From: Planctomycetales bacterium
Lineage (GTDB): Bacteria; Planctomycetota; Planctomycetia; Pirellulales; Lacipirellulaceae
Assembly: GCA_020427155.1 (NCBI GenBank)
Contig: JAGQOW010000001.1
Location: 1-64,000 of the forward strand
Reading direction: 5' to 3'
Length of the DNA: 64,000 nucleotides
Made by a program: the position numbers and the translations under genes. Shown here in pieces: positions 8,608 to 18,128 of this stretch. The notes under the pieces were generated by a model that was given only the letters and a program-made list of their open reading frames with translations, did no database searches and had not been told where the DNA came from. The number at the start of each line of letters is the position of its first letter. The stretch's first letter is position 1.

Positions 8608-9927
8608 ATGAATACTTACTTTCCATCGGTCCGCAAGTCGCTTTTGGCGGGGGTTGCACTGCTGGCGTCCGCGCCTGGGATTGCGTCTTCGCCTTGCCAC
8701 GCCCAGCAAGATATCGATCGCCCGCCGATCAACTACCACACGGCCGAAGTCGCCGACCCCGTTGCGCTGCTGCAGGCAGCCCTCGATGCCGGTAACGCCA
8801 AGCTGGAGTGGGACGACCAGCATGGTTGGCTCCCTTCGCTCATGAAGCAACTCGACGTTCCCGAGTCGTCGCAGACGCTGGTTTTTTCGAAGACGAGCCT
8901 ACAGTTTGCCAAGATCACTCCCCAACGGCCACGTGCGCTTTACTATAACGACGAAGTCTATCTTGGCGTCGTGCAGTATGGGGATGTGGTCGAGATCTCC
9001 GCCGTCGATCCGCACCAAGGCGCCATCTTTTACTCCCTGGAGCAGAAAAACTCCGACGCGCCAAAGATCAAACGAGACCGCGGCCAGTGCACCGCCTGCC
9101 ATCAAGGCCACCGGACGCAGGATGTGCCCGGCTACCTCTTGCGTTCCGTCTATCCGGCCAGCGACGGCAATCCGATCTTCAGCCTTGGTTCGACGACCAG
9201 CGATCAGACGACCGACTTTCGCCAGCGATACGGCGGTTGGTATGTGACGGGCAAGCATGGCGCGCTGCGCCATCGGGGCAATGCGATCGCAGAAAACGAG
9301 TCTGCGCAGTCGCTCGATCTCGAAGAAGGCGCCAATCTCAGCGACCTTTCTTCGCTCATCAGCACACAGCCCTATCTCACCCCGCATAGCGATCTGGTGG
9401 CTCTGATGGTGCTCGACCACCAGTCGCAAATGCACAACTTCATCACCAAAGCCAACTACGAAGCGCGCCAGGCGAATCACTATGACGAAACCTGGAACAA
9501 GATTCTCGAACGACCGGCCGATTACCAGGCCGACGTTTCCAAACGCAGAATCATCAAGGCAGGGGACGCGCTGTTGCAGTACATGCTCTTTTCAGAAGAG
9601 TATCAACTCAGTTCCCCTGTCGAGGGCAGCTCGAGTTTTGTGGAAGAGTTCCAGGCGCTCGGCCCACGAGATAGCCAGGGGCGCTCGCTACGAGACTTCG
9701 ACCTGCAAACGCGAATCTTCAAGTATCCGTGCAGCTATCTTATCTACTCCGAGTCGTTCGATGCGCTGCCAAGTCAGTTGCGCGACTACGTCGTCACACG
9801 GCTGGGCGAGGTCTTGCAGGGCGAAGATACGTCTCCCGAGTTCGCACACCTTAGCGCAGCCGATCGCACGGCGATACGCGAAATCTTGATGGAAACCAAA
9901 CCGAGTTTGGCCGAGGCGTGGAAATAG
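8608..9927 (+). CDS. Secreted CxxCH-motif protein of unknown function
   Basis: 439 residues with an N-terminal signal peptide (about 1-35, ending near CHAQ). A single c-type heme attachment motif CTACH lies at residues 161-165, followed by HQGH, suggesting a covalently bound heme in the periplasm. Outside this motif I do not recognise a catalytic family; the pattern is of the large planctomycete set of heme-containing exported proteins. It follows the aminopeptidase gene by 68 bp but has its own strong promoter, so it is probably a separate transcription unit. Confidence 0.8.
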   Translation: MNTYFPSVRKSLLAGVALLASAPGIASSPCHAQQDIDRPPINYHTAEVADPVALLQAALDAGNAKLEWDDQHGWLPSLMKQLDVPESSQTLVFSKTSLQFAKITPQRPRALYYNDEVYLGVVQYGDVVEISAVDPHQGAIFYSLEQKNSDAPKIKRDRGQCTACHQGHRTQDVPGYLLRSVYPASDGNPIFSLGSTTSDQTTDFRQRYGGWYVTGKHGALRHRGNAIAENESAQSLDLEEGANLSDLSSLISTQPYLTPHSDLVALMVLDHQSQMHNFITKANYEARQANHYDETWNKILERPADYQADVSKRRIIKAGDALLQYMLFSEEYQLSSPVEGSSSFVEEFQALGPRDSQGRSLRDFDLQTRIFKYPCSYLIYSESFDALPSQLRDYVVTRLGEVLQGEDTSPEFAHLSAADRTAIREILMETKPSLAEAWK

Positions 9928-9942
9928 CCGCGCCTTGCGGCC

Positions 9943-11229
9943 CTAGGGAACCATGCGGTAGGCCTCGATAGCTCGCTGAATATCGGATCGACTTGGCTTG
10001 GTGCGGATGGAAATGTAGCCGACGATTTGCTTGTTTTCGAAGCAGGGGAAAACATTGGCCTTCACCCAGTAGGTGCGGCCATGCTTCGATCGATTGGCGA
10101 CATAGCCTTGCCACAGCTTCCCGGCCTTGATCACCGCCCAGAGGTCGGCAAACGCGGTCTTCGGCATGTCGGGATGGCGAATCACATTGTGCGGCGCCCC
10201 GACCAATTCGCCCGGCTCGTATTCTGCGACTTCGTAGAAGCAGTTGTTTGCAAAAGTGATTTTTCCAAGAGTGTCGGTCGCTGAAATGAGTATGTCCTCT
10301 TCCTGAAGCACATACTCCGGAGCACAACTGGTGAATCGTTTGGGAGCACGGAAGCTGCTTGATTGGACGACCGGCAGCAGTCTTTCCAAGGGGTCGATTC
10401 CTTCGAAAGAATTGCCCTGCATCGCCATCATCTCGAGCAAGTAGGAGAACGTCTTGCCGATGGTGCTGACTTCCTGAGTCTCGTTTTCGACTTCGATCGA
10501 AGCACTATCGAGCTTGCGGAAGTTGGAGCACGATGCCCGCAGCTGATCGCTGAAGCGGTTTGTCTCTTCGCCGATCATTGCGGCAGATTCGCGTGTGATC
10601 GAAACAGCCGAGATCGACTCTTGCATCTTTTCGACCGATTGGCCGACGCTATGCGACAGGTCGCTGATCGCCTCGCCGATCTTGTCGAGCGTGTCGCGGA
10701 TCTCCTTGTTTGCGGTCTTGGTGATGCCGGAAAGTTCTTTCACCTCATTGGCGACAACGGCAAAACCTTTGCCGGCCTCACCAGCCCGTGCCGCTTCGAT
10801 CGTGGCGTTGAGGGCAAGCAGATTGGTCTGATCGGCGATGTCGTTGACCGTACGCACCAACCCGCTAATGGCTGCAAAGTGCTCTTCCAAAGCGCCCATT
10901 TTTTCGTTAACGCGCTCCAGTTCCTCCGAACTGTTCTCTGCTTCTTGAACCACCCTGTCGACGTTGGCGCTGATTTGCTCGATGTTAGTTTGCACAGGCC
11001 CCATGCGGTCGAGGATGCTCTCGAAGTCGGCGCCGGTTTGCCGGATGGCCTGAATCTGGTTGTCGATTGACCGCGACGACGAGTTCGCGACGAAAGTCAG
11101 TTTCGCTCCGGCTGCTTGAATCAGCGTGTTCCGCAGCGCGGTTTCGTCGAAGTCGACCAGGGCGCCGTCGGCCCGCTGCTTGGCTTGTCGAAGTTCGGTG
11201 GCTAGCGTAGGTGTTTCGATGGCGGTCAT
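9943..11229 (-). CDS. Soluble methyl-accepting chemotaxis protein with C-terminal Aer-type PAS domain
   Basis: 428 residues and no membrane segment. Residues about 50-270 form a chemoreceptor signalling coiled coil; the conserved hairpin tip that contacts CheA/CheW lies at 144-166 ([19 protein letters not shown]). Residues 311-428 are a PAS domain of the Aer/FAD or heme type, with [17 protein letters not shown] as the hallmark, so redox or oxygen sensing is likely. Aer itself has the PAS domain at the N-terminus; here the order is reversed. No chemotaxis operon is adjacent, and the gene is convergent with the CxxCH protein, 15 bp apart. Confidence 0.9.
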   Translation of the reverse strand: MTAIETPTLATELRQAKQRADGALVDFDETALRNTLIQAAGAKLTFVANSSSRSIDNQIQAIRQTGADFESILDRMGPVQTNIEQISANVDRVVQEAENSSEELERVNEKMGALEEHFAAISGLVRTVNDIADQTNLLALNATIEAARAGEAGKGFAVVANEVKELSGITKTANKEIRDTLDKIGEAISDLSHSVGQSVEKMQESISAVSITRESAAMIGEETNRFSDQLRASCSNFRKLDSASIEVENETQEVSTIGKTFSYLLEMMAMQGNSFEGIDPLERLLPVVQSSSFRAPKRFTSCAPEYVLQEEDILISATDTLGKITFANNCFYEVAEYEPGELVGAPHNVIRHPDMPKTAFADLWAVIKAGKLWQGYVANRSKHGRTYWVKANVFPCFENKQIVGYISIRTKPSRSDIQRAIEAYRMVP

Positions 11230-11552
11230 CGGTGAGTGCCCTCGCAGACTCGAGTGGTAGGTGCGTGTGATCGGCCGCGCATAAGCAGTGCGGCATGACT
11301 GGTAGGCGAATAGGGAAGTATAGGTGCAAGAATTGATTGTGGAGATGAAGCGGGGGTTATCTAATCACAAGGAACTACAGTCGCCCGACCGACGTGTGCG
11401 AAACCGCGCGCCAGGGGGGTAGCTTTGTGCGGACCGTAACGGTCAAACGAATGGCGCAGCCACTTGAGATGCTGAGTACGACTATTCAGCAGGTTTTTGG
11501 TGGCAGGCCCGGGGGAAACTTTTGCTAGGTAGAAACACCTAGTGTCTCAATG
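11230..11552. other. Intergenic region, 323 bp
   Basis: It lies between the chemoreceptor start and the kelch protein stop, both minus strand, so it should hold the chemoreceptor promoter and the terminator of the kelch operon. Small palindromes are visible: GACCGT/ACGGTC at 11432-11444 and CTAGGT/ACCTAG near 11524-11541. No open frame with coding features is present. Confidence 0.5.
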
Positions 11553-13235
11553 TCAATTCGGGTCGGGGATCGGCAGCTTGATCGTTTCGATGTCGGCCAA
11601 ATGGCCGGTTTGGAACGAAGCCCCTGCAACTGCCAAGAGTCCTTCGGAAGCGCCAGGAAGCAGTCGATGGAAGAAGCGGGCAGCTTGGAGACTGCCAGCG
11701 GGTTGCCAGGCAGTACCGTCGCTTGCCAGGCGGTAGACGATGCCATCGAGCCCGCTTTGGTACAGATGGCCGTCCAGATTCCAGGCAGAGACGCCGAAGC
11801 CGCTCGTTCCTTCGCCGGGGAGATCGGGGCCCCGAGACCATTGGCCGCTAGCCGGATCGTAGTAGTCCAGACGGCGAGATACTTCACCGTCGGCATCGAT
11901 CCCACCGAGTACGGCGAGTTTGCCTTGCCAGTGAGAAACGGCTAGCGCGCGGCGCTGAAACGGCTGGGAGGGAAGTTCTTGCCAGGCAGCCTGGGGATTG
12001 CCGAGGTCAAAGACCAGGGATCTGTCGTGCCAAGTTCCCACGCTACCCCCTTCGAGCATCCAACCACCGGCGACGTAGAGTCTGTCGCCAATGACCACCG
12101 CATCGTGCGAAGACGAAGGTGCGGGGAGCGAAGGCAATGCGGTCCATTGACCGGTTGCGGGGTCGAAGCGAGCGAATTCGGCAACACTAAACAGGTCGTC
12201 GTCCTCATCAGGTTTGTTGCGGGCGTTCATGCCGCCTACTCGGTAAAGTGCCTTGCCGTGGGCCACAAGCGGAAAGCCTTGCAGAGGCGTCTCCATTGGC
12301 AACTCTTCCCAAGGCTGGCCGCCTGCAAGGTGGAGTCGGCGAAAGTGATTGGAGAGGTTTTTGCGCGAGTGTTCGTGAGCGCCGCCCGTGTGACCGCCGT
12401 AGACATAGAGCCAGCCATCGAGCACGGCAGCGCCAAAGCTGGCGACGGGTTCGGGCAGACGAGGAAGTTGACCAGCGGCGAGTTCCTGTGTGGCTGGAAT
12501 TGTGATCGAGGAAGACGTCGAAGGATTGGTCGGCGATTTAAAAGTAAGCGTCGCATAGTTGGAGATGTTCTTATACTTGCCTCCCTCGTGCTCGCCGGCA
12601 GCATCCTCTTCGACAAAGCTGCCCAGCACATGAATCAAACCTTTGGCCGGGAAGTCGAACGCGACGTGTCCTTGTTCGTCCGACGTGCCAGTTTGTTCGT
12701 GATTGGCCGAGTCGTTGAGTTTCAAAGAAACCTTGGGAAGCGGCTTGCCGTTCCAGAAGACCAGGATCTGCAACCCCTCGTCAGTAGCTTGGGGAACCAG
12801 ATCGAGTTTCAGTTCTTTCGAAGGCCCAAAGCGGCCGAGCTGTTGCAGCGTCGGACAGTCAATGTGCTTAACGTAGTATCTCAGCAGGGTGGTGTGATAA
12901 ATCCCATAGGTGCAGGCGGCTTCGACGACTCTCGGGTCGCCGCTGGGGAGTGGCGCTTCGAGCACAACACGGTCGTCCGTTTCGACACGTTCGGCAAACA
13001 ATTCGTGAGTCTTATCGCCGCTGCCGCGCCACCATAGTTCGGCAGATTCGACGGCTTCGGGGAGCTTGTAGTTTTCTTCCTCGGCAGATTCGCCGAACGA
13101 GAGCACGGCACGCGTCTCGGTCTCGCTACGTGCAGTCTTCAGCCAGAGAAAATGGGCATGGGCCGAGTAGCCGCTCGCAAACGTCGTGGTCAGCGCGATA
13201 AAAGCAGCGAGAGAACGAAGAATCTGATTGGTCAT
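11553..13235 (-). CDS. Secreted DUF4198-kelch fusion protein
   Basis: 560 residues with a signal peptide (about 1-26) cut just before HAHFLWLK, which is the typical mature start of DUF4198 proteins; that domain covers about 27-240 and is often met in metal-uptake contexts. Residues about 265-560 are kelch repeats that should fold as a beta propeller (repeating GWLYVYGG, DRLYVAGG and KLAVLGG type strands). I infer an exported binding protein; the ligand is unknown. It lies 71 bp downstream of the DUF1559 gene and is likely cotranscribed with it and the two PEP-CTERM genes. Confidence 0.85.
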   Translation of the reverse strand: MTNQILRSLAAFIALTTTFASGYSAHAHFLWLKTARSETETRAVLSFGESAEEENYKLPEAVESAELWWRGSGDKTHELFAERVETDDRVVLEAPLPSGDPRVVEAACTYGIYHTTLLRYYVKHIDCPTLQQLGRFGPSKELKLDLVPQATDEGLQILVFWNGKPLPKVSLKLNDSANHEQTGTSDEQGHVAFDFPAKGLIHVLGSFVEEDAAGEHEGGKYKNISNYATLTFKSPTNPSTSSSITIPATQELAAGQLPRLPEPVASFGAAVLDGWLYVYGGHTGGAHEHSRKNLSNHFRRLHLAGGQPWEELPMETPLQGFPLVAHGKALYRVGGMNARNKPDEDDDLFSVAEFARFDPATGQWTALPSLPAPSSSHDAVVIGDRLYVAGGWMLEGGSVGTWHDRSLVFDLGNPQAAWQELPSQPFQRRALAVSHWQGKLAVLGGIDADGEVSRRLDYYDPASGQWSRGPDLPGEGTSGFGVSAWNLDGHLYQSGLDGIVYRLASDGTAWQPAGSLQAARFFHRLLPGASEGLLAVAGASFQTGHLADIETIKLPIPDPN

Positions 13236-13306
13236 AGTGGTTCTTTGAGGATAGGGTTGTTAGACAATCTACTGTTCGAGTCAGTCGCGCTTCGGGGCAA
13301 ATCGAA

Positions 13307-14215
13307 TTAGAACGAATGATCAACTTCTTCGCCGGCACGGGTAGCAAGCGCATCGAGAACGATTTCGTCGATCCCGTCGTGAATGAACTGCACAGAGCCG
13401 TCGACCATGACAAAGTGCACTCCTCCCGGATGATCGCTGCGGAACGCGGTAGCATACTGCCCTTTCAGCGCAGGATCTTGCGGAGGATCCTCCGGATTGA
13501 AAGGACCCCATGTGGCGGCTTGGGAATTCGTGATATAACCGCCGGCCCATTGGGGGCCGTCGGGTTCTTGGCCCCCAAAGTAGTCCATTTCTCCAAAGGC
13601 AAACGTGTGCGATAGCCCGTCGGTGACATTCTTGAAGCTGACGACGCCAGGCCGCGAGACGATTGCCCCGTTGTGCAAGCCATAACTCGGGGCCAGTTCG
13701 GAAAGGTCGAACCCGGGCGGCAAGGCAACGCCTCTCAATTGCGCCATGTCGATAATATCCCAGGGCCTACCCGTTCCGGTGGAAGATCCATAGCTGCCCG
13801 GGGCCGGCTTGCCGGCTTTCAGCTCAAAAGTCATCGAAGGGCAAAGATAGGTAGGGATGATCGTCTCCACGACGCCGGCGTTATCCGAGTGGCTGGTTCC
13901 TAGCAGAGGGTTGTATTGAACGAACTTGTTGCCTTCTTCGAGGTAGGGCAACAGATGGAGCAGGGCACCTTCGTGGATGTTAATGGATGCCACGTCGATC
14001 TTCACCCTGGCTGGCGGCAACTGCTGATTTACGTCGTGATACGATTGGGTTGCGAGTCCGACTTGCTTGAGATTGTTCTGGCACGACATTTTCCGCGCCG
14101 ACTCACGGGCGGCCTGCACAGCGGGCAAGAGCAGTGCTACGAGCGAGCCAACAATGGCGATTACGACCAGCAATTCAACTAGGGTAAAACCAGTCGTCTG
14201 TCTCTTGTTAAGCAC
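13307..14215 (-). CDS. DUF1559 protein with prepilin-type N-terminus
   Basis: 302 residues. I chose the GTG at 14215 because it gives the type IV prepilin/pseudopilin motif [16 protein letters not shown] at residues 7-22 directly, with AGGAAG about 9 bp upstream; the frame is open further upstream only without coding character. The following helix and the DUF1559 domain (NLKQVGLA, then a C-terminal [14 protein letters not shown] of the H-x9-DG type near residues 265-280) mark the large planctomycete family of major-pilin-like surface proteins. It starts 1 bp after the stop of the PEP-CTERM gene upstream, so the two are translationally linked. Confidence 0.93.
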   Translation of the reverse strand: MLNKRQTTGFTLVELLVVIAIVGSLVALLLPAVQAARESARKMSCQNNLKQVGLATQSYHDVNQQLPPARVKIDVASINIHEGALLHLLPYLEEGNKFVQYNPLLGTSHSDNAGVVETIIPTYLCPSMTFELKAGKPAPGSYGSSTGTGRPWDIIDMAQLRGVALPPGFDLSELAPSYGLHNGAIVSRPGVVSFKNVTDGLSHTFAFGEMDYFGGQEPDGPQWAGGYITNSQAATWGPFNPEDPPQDPALKGQYATAFRSDHPGGVHFVMVDGSVQFIHDGIDEIVLDALATRAGEEVDHSF

Positions 14216-14216
14216 G

Positions 14217-15158
14217 TCAGGACTTCCTTTGCGACTGGTACGGCCAGCAACGGCACGAGCGACGCAAAACGCCAAAACCGAGACTTGCCGATAGCAGCAA
14301 GATCGTCGCAGTAGGCTCGGGCACGCCGACGGCAGCCAAGTTTCCACCGGGTGGCGTGCCGAAGGCTTGTTCCCAAGCTTCGAGTCCCGCTGCGCCGCCG
14401 TACGTTTCAGGGTCGCGTTGCCAGGTGAGAAAGTCGAAACCGTCAATACTGCCCATGGCGTCGAAGTTGGGGTCGATGCCAGTCGCTTCGACGATAGAGG
14501 AATCGACTCGCAGGTGGAGGAGGCTGGTGTGGGAGATCGACTCGAACTGCACTCGAAAATCGTCGGTGTATCCGGGCAGCCAGAACTCGAACAGTAACTC
14601 TTGCAAAGGAACGAGTCCGAAAGAGGTAATCACCTCTCCAAGGAAGAGTTGAGTGACTTGCAAGGCGCTGCCATTGTCGCCGCCGGTCAGCGGCGAACCA
14701 TCGTGCATGACGATTTCGAGCCGATCCGGAAAAACGCTCGCCGGGCCGCCATCGTTGACATCCACATTCATCGTGGCCGAAGTTTGCACGTAGATACGTG
14801 TGCCATGGTTCCCGGAATACGGTCCGCCAATGCCCGCGGATCCTCCATGGTTGAAGACGTCGGCGCTGACTTGATAGTCTTCGAAAGAGTAATAGCCGCC
14901 AGAGCCAGCAACGAAGGCTGGGGGAGTTGCTCCCAAAGCGGGGGGCGAGGAAATGGCCGGGTTGACGTTGGAGCTTGATGGCGGCGTGGCCGAAAGCGAG
15001 TATGCACTCACCGCAGTATCCCACTCTTGAAAAGTGCTGTCGGCGTCGCCAACGCTCCAGCCAACGGGATCCTGGAAGTTGATGGCAGCAGCAACGGCCT
15101 GGCAGGCAACAATCAGGAGCAAGCACACTGAGGTTGCGAGCATCTGCCGAGCCGTCAT
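14217..15158 (-). CDS. PEP-CTERM sorting domain protein with dockerin-like segment
   Basis: 313 residues from the ATG at 15158, which opens a good signal peptide (about 1-25); an upstream in-frame start at 15263 would add 35 residues with no signal-like features. The C-terminus has VPEP, a hydrophobic helix and a basic tail, the PEP-CTERM signal recognised by an exosortase. Just before it, residues near 250-285 ([11 protein letters not shown]) resemble the dockerin-like linker seen in planctomycete exported proteins. The middle (about 60-200) is clearly homologous to the PEP-CTERM protein at 15337-16101. Confidence 0.88.
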   Translation of the reverse strand: MTARQMLATSVCLLLIVACQAVAAAINFQDPVGWSVGDADSTFQEWDTAVSAYSLSATPPSSSNVNPAISSPPALGATPPAFVAGSGGYYSFEDYQVSADVFNHGGSAGIGGPYSGNHGTRIYVQTSATMNVDVNDGGPASVFPDRLEIVMHDGSPLTGGDNGSALQVTQLFLGEVITSFGLVPLQELLFEFWLPGYTDDFRVQFESISHTSLLHLRVDSSIVEATGIDPNFDAMGSIDGFDFLTWQRDPETYGGAAGLEAWEQAFGTPPGGNLAAVGVPEPTATILLLSASLGFGVLRRSCRCWPYQSQRKS

Positions 15159-15336
15159 GGCGGCCGTTGGTGTCGAGTGGCCGACTGTGCGGCAGATTGA
15201 TAGTTCTTGAGATGCCACGATTTGATCTTTAGCTGGTTTTTTTCGCTTAACTATTGCCGTCAATGTCTGCCGGGCGATGGCGCGAGCCGTGCCCGACAGA
15301 CACAGAACACCTCTTCGTATTGCTGGCGTAGTTGAA

Positions 15337-16101
15337 TTAGCCGTTTCTGCGGCGTTTCGTCACGAATCCCGTCACCGCTAGTAGCGCGAGCGCAAGGCCG
15401 CTCGGTTCGGGGATAGATTGGAAAACAAATGAAGTTGGAGACAACGCACTGGCTGCGATGAACGAGTCGACGCGCAACTGATCAAGGCTCGAATCGTCTC
15501 TTTCGGTCCATTGCACGCGAAAATCGCCGGTGTAACCGGGCAGAAAGAACTCCCAGAGGAGAACCTGGAGATTGACCGTCCCAAAAGTCGAAATCACCGG
15601 CCCAGCCGCCACGACGGCTGCGTCGACCAATGCGCTGCTGTTGGCGCCGCCAGGGAGTGCTGCTCCACCTAGATCGACTATTTCCAAGGCACCGCTGATC
15701 ACACTGACCGAATTGTTCGTCGTTGCCGTGGTTTGCACGATGACGTGCGTGCCGTCTGTGCCGCCGGAATTGTGGTTGAAGACATCGGAGCTGACGCCGT
15801 AGTCGCCACTGAATGAGTAGAAGTTTCCCGAGCCGGTCTTGAAGCCGGGGGCAAAGACGCTCAGCGTCGAGGGAGTTGCAATCAGGGGGTTTGAGTTCGA
15901 ACCAGCGTCAGGCGTATTTCCTGTTGCCGCAGCGAAATTGTCCCACACTTGATAGGTGGATCCTGGGTCGCCGACATTCCAGCTGCCAGGCTCTACAAAA
16001 TATTCCCCCGTGCCAATGTAGGGAGAAGCAAACACGGGGGCCGAGATCAACACAACGATTCCGAGCGAAAATGTAAGAAGCTTCATCAATGGTCTGTGCA
16101 T
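15337..16101 (-). CDS. PEP-CTERM sorting domain protein
   Basis: 254 residues with a signal peptide (about 1-25) and a C-terminal IPEP, hydrophobic helix and KRRRNG tail, the exosortase sorting signal. The body shares the pattern YSF..DY.VS.DVFNH..GT...VQT.AT.N with the neighbouring gene, so the two are tandem paralogues; this one lacks the dockerin-like segment. An alternative start at 16086 (residue 6) is possible. It is the first gene of the minus-strand run 16101 to 11553. Confidence 0.88.
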   Translation of the reverse strand: MHRPLMKLLTFSLGIVVLISAPVFASPYIGTGEYFVEPGSWNVGDPGSTYQVWDNFAAATGNTPDAGSNSNPLIATPSTLSVFAPGFKTGSGNFYSFSGDYGVSSDVFNHNSGGTDGTHVIVQTTATTNNSVSVISGALEIVDLGGAALPGGANSSALVDAAVVAAGPVISTFGTVNLQVLLWEFFLPGYTGDFRVQWTERDDSSLDQLRVDSFIAASALSPTSFVFQSIPEPSGLALALLAVTGFVTKRRRNG

Positions 16102-16695
16102 CAGTCGAATCGCTTTCCTTTCCGCGGCGGTGATGCGCGGAAAACAGGGTGGTTATTACGATCCATCAGGGGGAACTCCTGCCCGACTTCCGACGTGTAG
16201 GGCGGGGGCTGGCGTGCTCTGGTAAGCATGCCAACAGGTTGGGTAGGACTTGCGAGGCCAGGACAACCGCAACGAGCGAGGCAGTCGAGGCGTCGCCTCA
16301 GCCATCAGCCTACTAAAACCGGGGCGGTTGGCCAATATGATATTGAGACTCAATTGCGATTAGATTACTTTTTTCATTCGCCATCGTCTACCCCTATATG
16401 CCCTCTTTCTTGAAAGCAGCCATTCCCGGGGGGTGGGGAGGCCGCGTGGTGCTTCTGTGGCTCCTTGCGAGGCTAAGTTGCGGGCGTCGGCGCGAGTCGG
16501 GCATGGCTTGGCGGTGTATGGAGCGGGTGTGCAAGTTTGTGCCGTGTGGGTCCGGTAGACCCAAGCCAGAGACGCGATGCGCCAAAGTTCCCCGAATTGT
16601 TGAGGAGCGCCTTGATCCGATTTACTTGCGCGACGCTTACCGAGTGACCTCGCAGCGTGCTCTAGAAAATGTTGGGTAAACGCGACTTAGGCCCA

Positions 16696-16724
16696 TTGAC
16701 GCATATTGCGAAGCTACTTAGAAT
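16696..16724 (+). promoter_or_regulatory. Sigma-70 promoter of the S10 operon
   Basis: TTGACG (16696-16701), a 17-bp spacer and TAGAAT (16719-16724) match the housekeeping promoter at 10 of 12 positions. The predicted start near 16731 leaves a leader of about 105 nt before rpsJ. Confidence 0.7.
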
Positions 16725-16733
16725 TTGCGATTC

Positions 16734-16753
16734 GCCGCCGCTGGTTTGGCGGC
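16734..16753 (+). promoter_or_regulatory. Hairpin in the S10 operon leader
   Basis: GCCGCC (16734-16739) pairs with GGCGGC (16748-16753) over an 8-nt loop, at or just after the predicted transcription start. It has no T tract, so it is more likely a leader structure than a terminator. A regulatory role, such as binding by a ribosomal protein, is only inferred. Confidence 0.35.
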
Positions 16754-16836
16754 AGAGTGTTAGGTCTTTGAAACTTTGGTCCGCAGTTGCCCCGAGCTTT
16801 TACACGTTGGGTTGCTGCCAAGAGTAGGGAGTAGAA

Positions 16837-17160
16837 GTGTCCGCTTCGAAGGAAGTAATTCGGATTCGAATGGAAGCCTACGACCACTCGGTGTTAGACC
16901 AGAGTGCCGCCGAGATTGTGGACACCGCCAAGCGGACGAACTCGCTTGTGCATGGTCCGATTCCACTGCCGACTCGTATTGAGCGGTACACGGTTTTATC
17001 GGGTCCTCATGTTGACAAGAAATCACGTCAACAATTTGAGATCCGTACACATAAACGCCTGATTGACATTGTTCAGGCAACAGGAAAAACGATCGAAGCG
17101 CTGAACAAACTGAACTTGCCTGCGGGTGTGGACATCAAGATCAAAGCGACTGCAGGCTAG
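16837..17160 (+). CDS. rpsJ: 30S ribosomal protein S10
   Basis: 107 residues, full length for S10, a protein of the 30S head that also takes part in transcription antitermination with Nus[17 protein letters not shown] and the loop region [15 protein letters not shown] followed by RTHKRLIDI are family hallmarks. Translation starts at GTG 16837 with AGGGAG at 16826-16831. It is the first gene of the superoperon. Confidence 0.98.
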   Translation: MSASKEVIRIRMEAYDHSVLDQSAAEIVDTAKRTNSLVHGPIPLPTRIERYTVLSGPHVDKKSRQQFEIRTHKRLIDIVQATGKTIEALNKLNLPAGVDIKIKATAG

Positions 17161-17302
17161 TTGGCACCGAAGTTTCTGACACAAACAACGAGTTATTTGT
17201 ACATATATGCACTGGAAGTTCCGTGGGTAAGGCTCGCCGCGGCGAGTATCTCCCACGTTGCTCAAACAGCCTTCAATATTGGACCCTGCTGGGATTGGAA
17301 AA

Positions 17303-18004
17303 ATGGCCACTAGTGGTAGCGTCGTCGGAATTTTGGGCCGCAAGGTCGGGATGACGCAGGTCTTTGACGAGTCTGGTCGGGTCGTGCCGGTGACGGTGGT
17401 CGAGGCGGGGCCGTGTGATGTGCTTCAAATACGTACGCCCGAACGGGATGGCTACGAGGCCGTTCAGTTGGGCTATCTTGATAAGCCGCGCCGCTTGGCC
17501 AGCCGTAGTCAGCGGGGGCATGTGGCCAAGCTCGACAGCAAGCGGAGTAAACGCCGTTCGGCGGCTGGTATTGATCCGGTGGCCAAGTCGGGTTGTGAGC
17601 CAAAACGTTTCATTCGCGAGTTGCGCGGTGCGGCAGGCGAGCTCGAGGTCGGATCCCAGGTGAAGGTCGACGCCCTGGAAGGGGTTGATTCGGTTGACGT
17701 GGTGGCGACGACCAAGGGTCGTGGTTTCTCGGGGGCCATGAAGCGGCATAATTTCGCCGGGCAGCGTGCCTCGCACGGCGTGAAGAAATGCCATCGTCAC
17801 ATGGGGGGCACCGGGTGTAGTGCTTCGCCCAGTCGTTTGTTCAAGGGTATTCGGATGCCCGGGCAATACGGTTCGGCCCGCTGTACCGTGCGCAATCAGA
17901 AGGTCGTTCGCGTAGATGCTGAGAAGAATTTGCTGCTCATTCGGGGTGCTGTTCCCGGGCCGAATGGCGGGTACGTCGTTGTGAAAAAAACTAACAAACT
18001 ATAG
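17303..18004 (+). CDS. rplC: 50S ribosomal protein L3
   Basis: 233 residues. It binds near the 3' end of 23S rRNA and starts 50S assembly. GILGRKVGMTQVF near the N-terminus and the loop GRGFSGAMKRHNFAGQ, followed by GQYGSARCTVRNQKV, are diagnostic. I chose the ATG at 17303 (MATSGSVVGILG); the longer open frame from 17258 adds 15 unconserved residues. It follows rpsJ by 142 bp. Confidence 0.97.
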   Translation: MATSGSVVGILGRKVGMTQVFDESGRVVPVTVVEAGPCDVLQIRTPERDGYEAVQLGYLDKPRRLASRSQRGHVAKLDSKRSKRRSAAGIDPVAKSGCEPKRFIRELRGAAGELEVGSQVKVDALEGVDSVDVVATTKGRGFSGAMKRHNFAGQRASHGVKKCHRHMGGTGCSASPSRLFKGIRMPGQYGSARCTVRNQKVVRVDAEKNLLLIRGAVPGPNGGYVVVKKTNKL

Positions 18005-18128
18005 GGCTGTTGATGGTCTTGGGAAGGCCGGTTGGGGCTGTGAGCGGTTGGCTCGTTTCCCCGGCAAATCCTTGCTTTCCCGGCGAACAGCTAGACCTAG
18101 AACTAACCGTAGTCTGATATTCAGAGCC

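Larger units (their letters stand above)
16102..16836. other. Intergenic region carrying the S10 operon control region
   Basis: This 735-bp stretch separates the PEP-CTERM run (minus) from rpsJ (plus). Short frames such as 16398-16679 have no ribosome binding site or domain. The last 150 bp contain the promoter at 16696-16724 and a small hairpin at 16734-16753. The PEP-CTERM operon promoter is expected near 16102-16250 but I could not place it with confidence. Confidence 0.5.
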
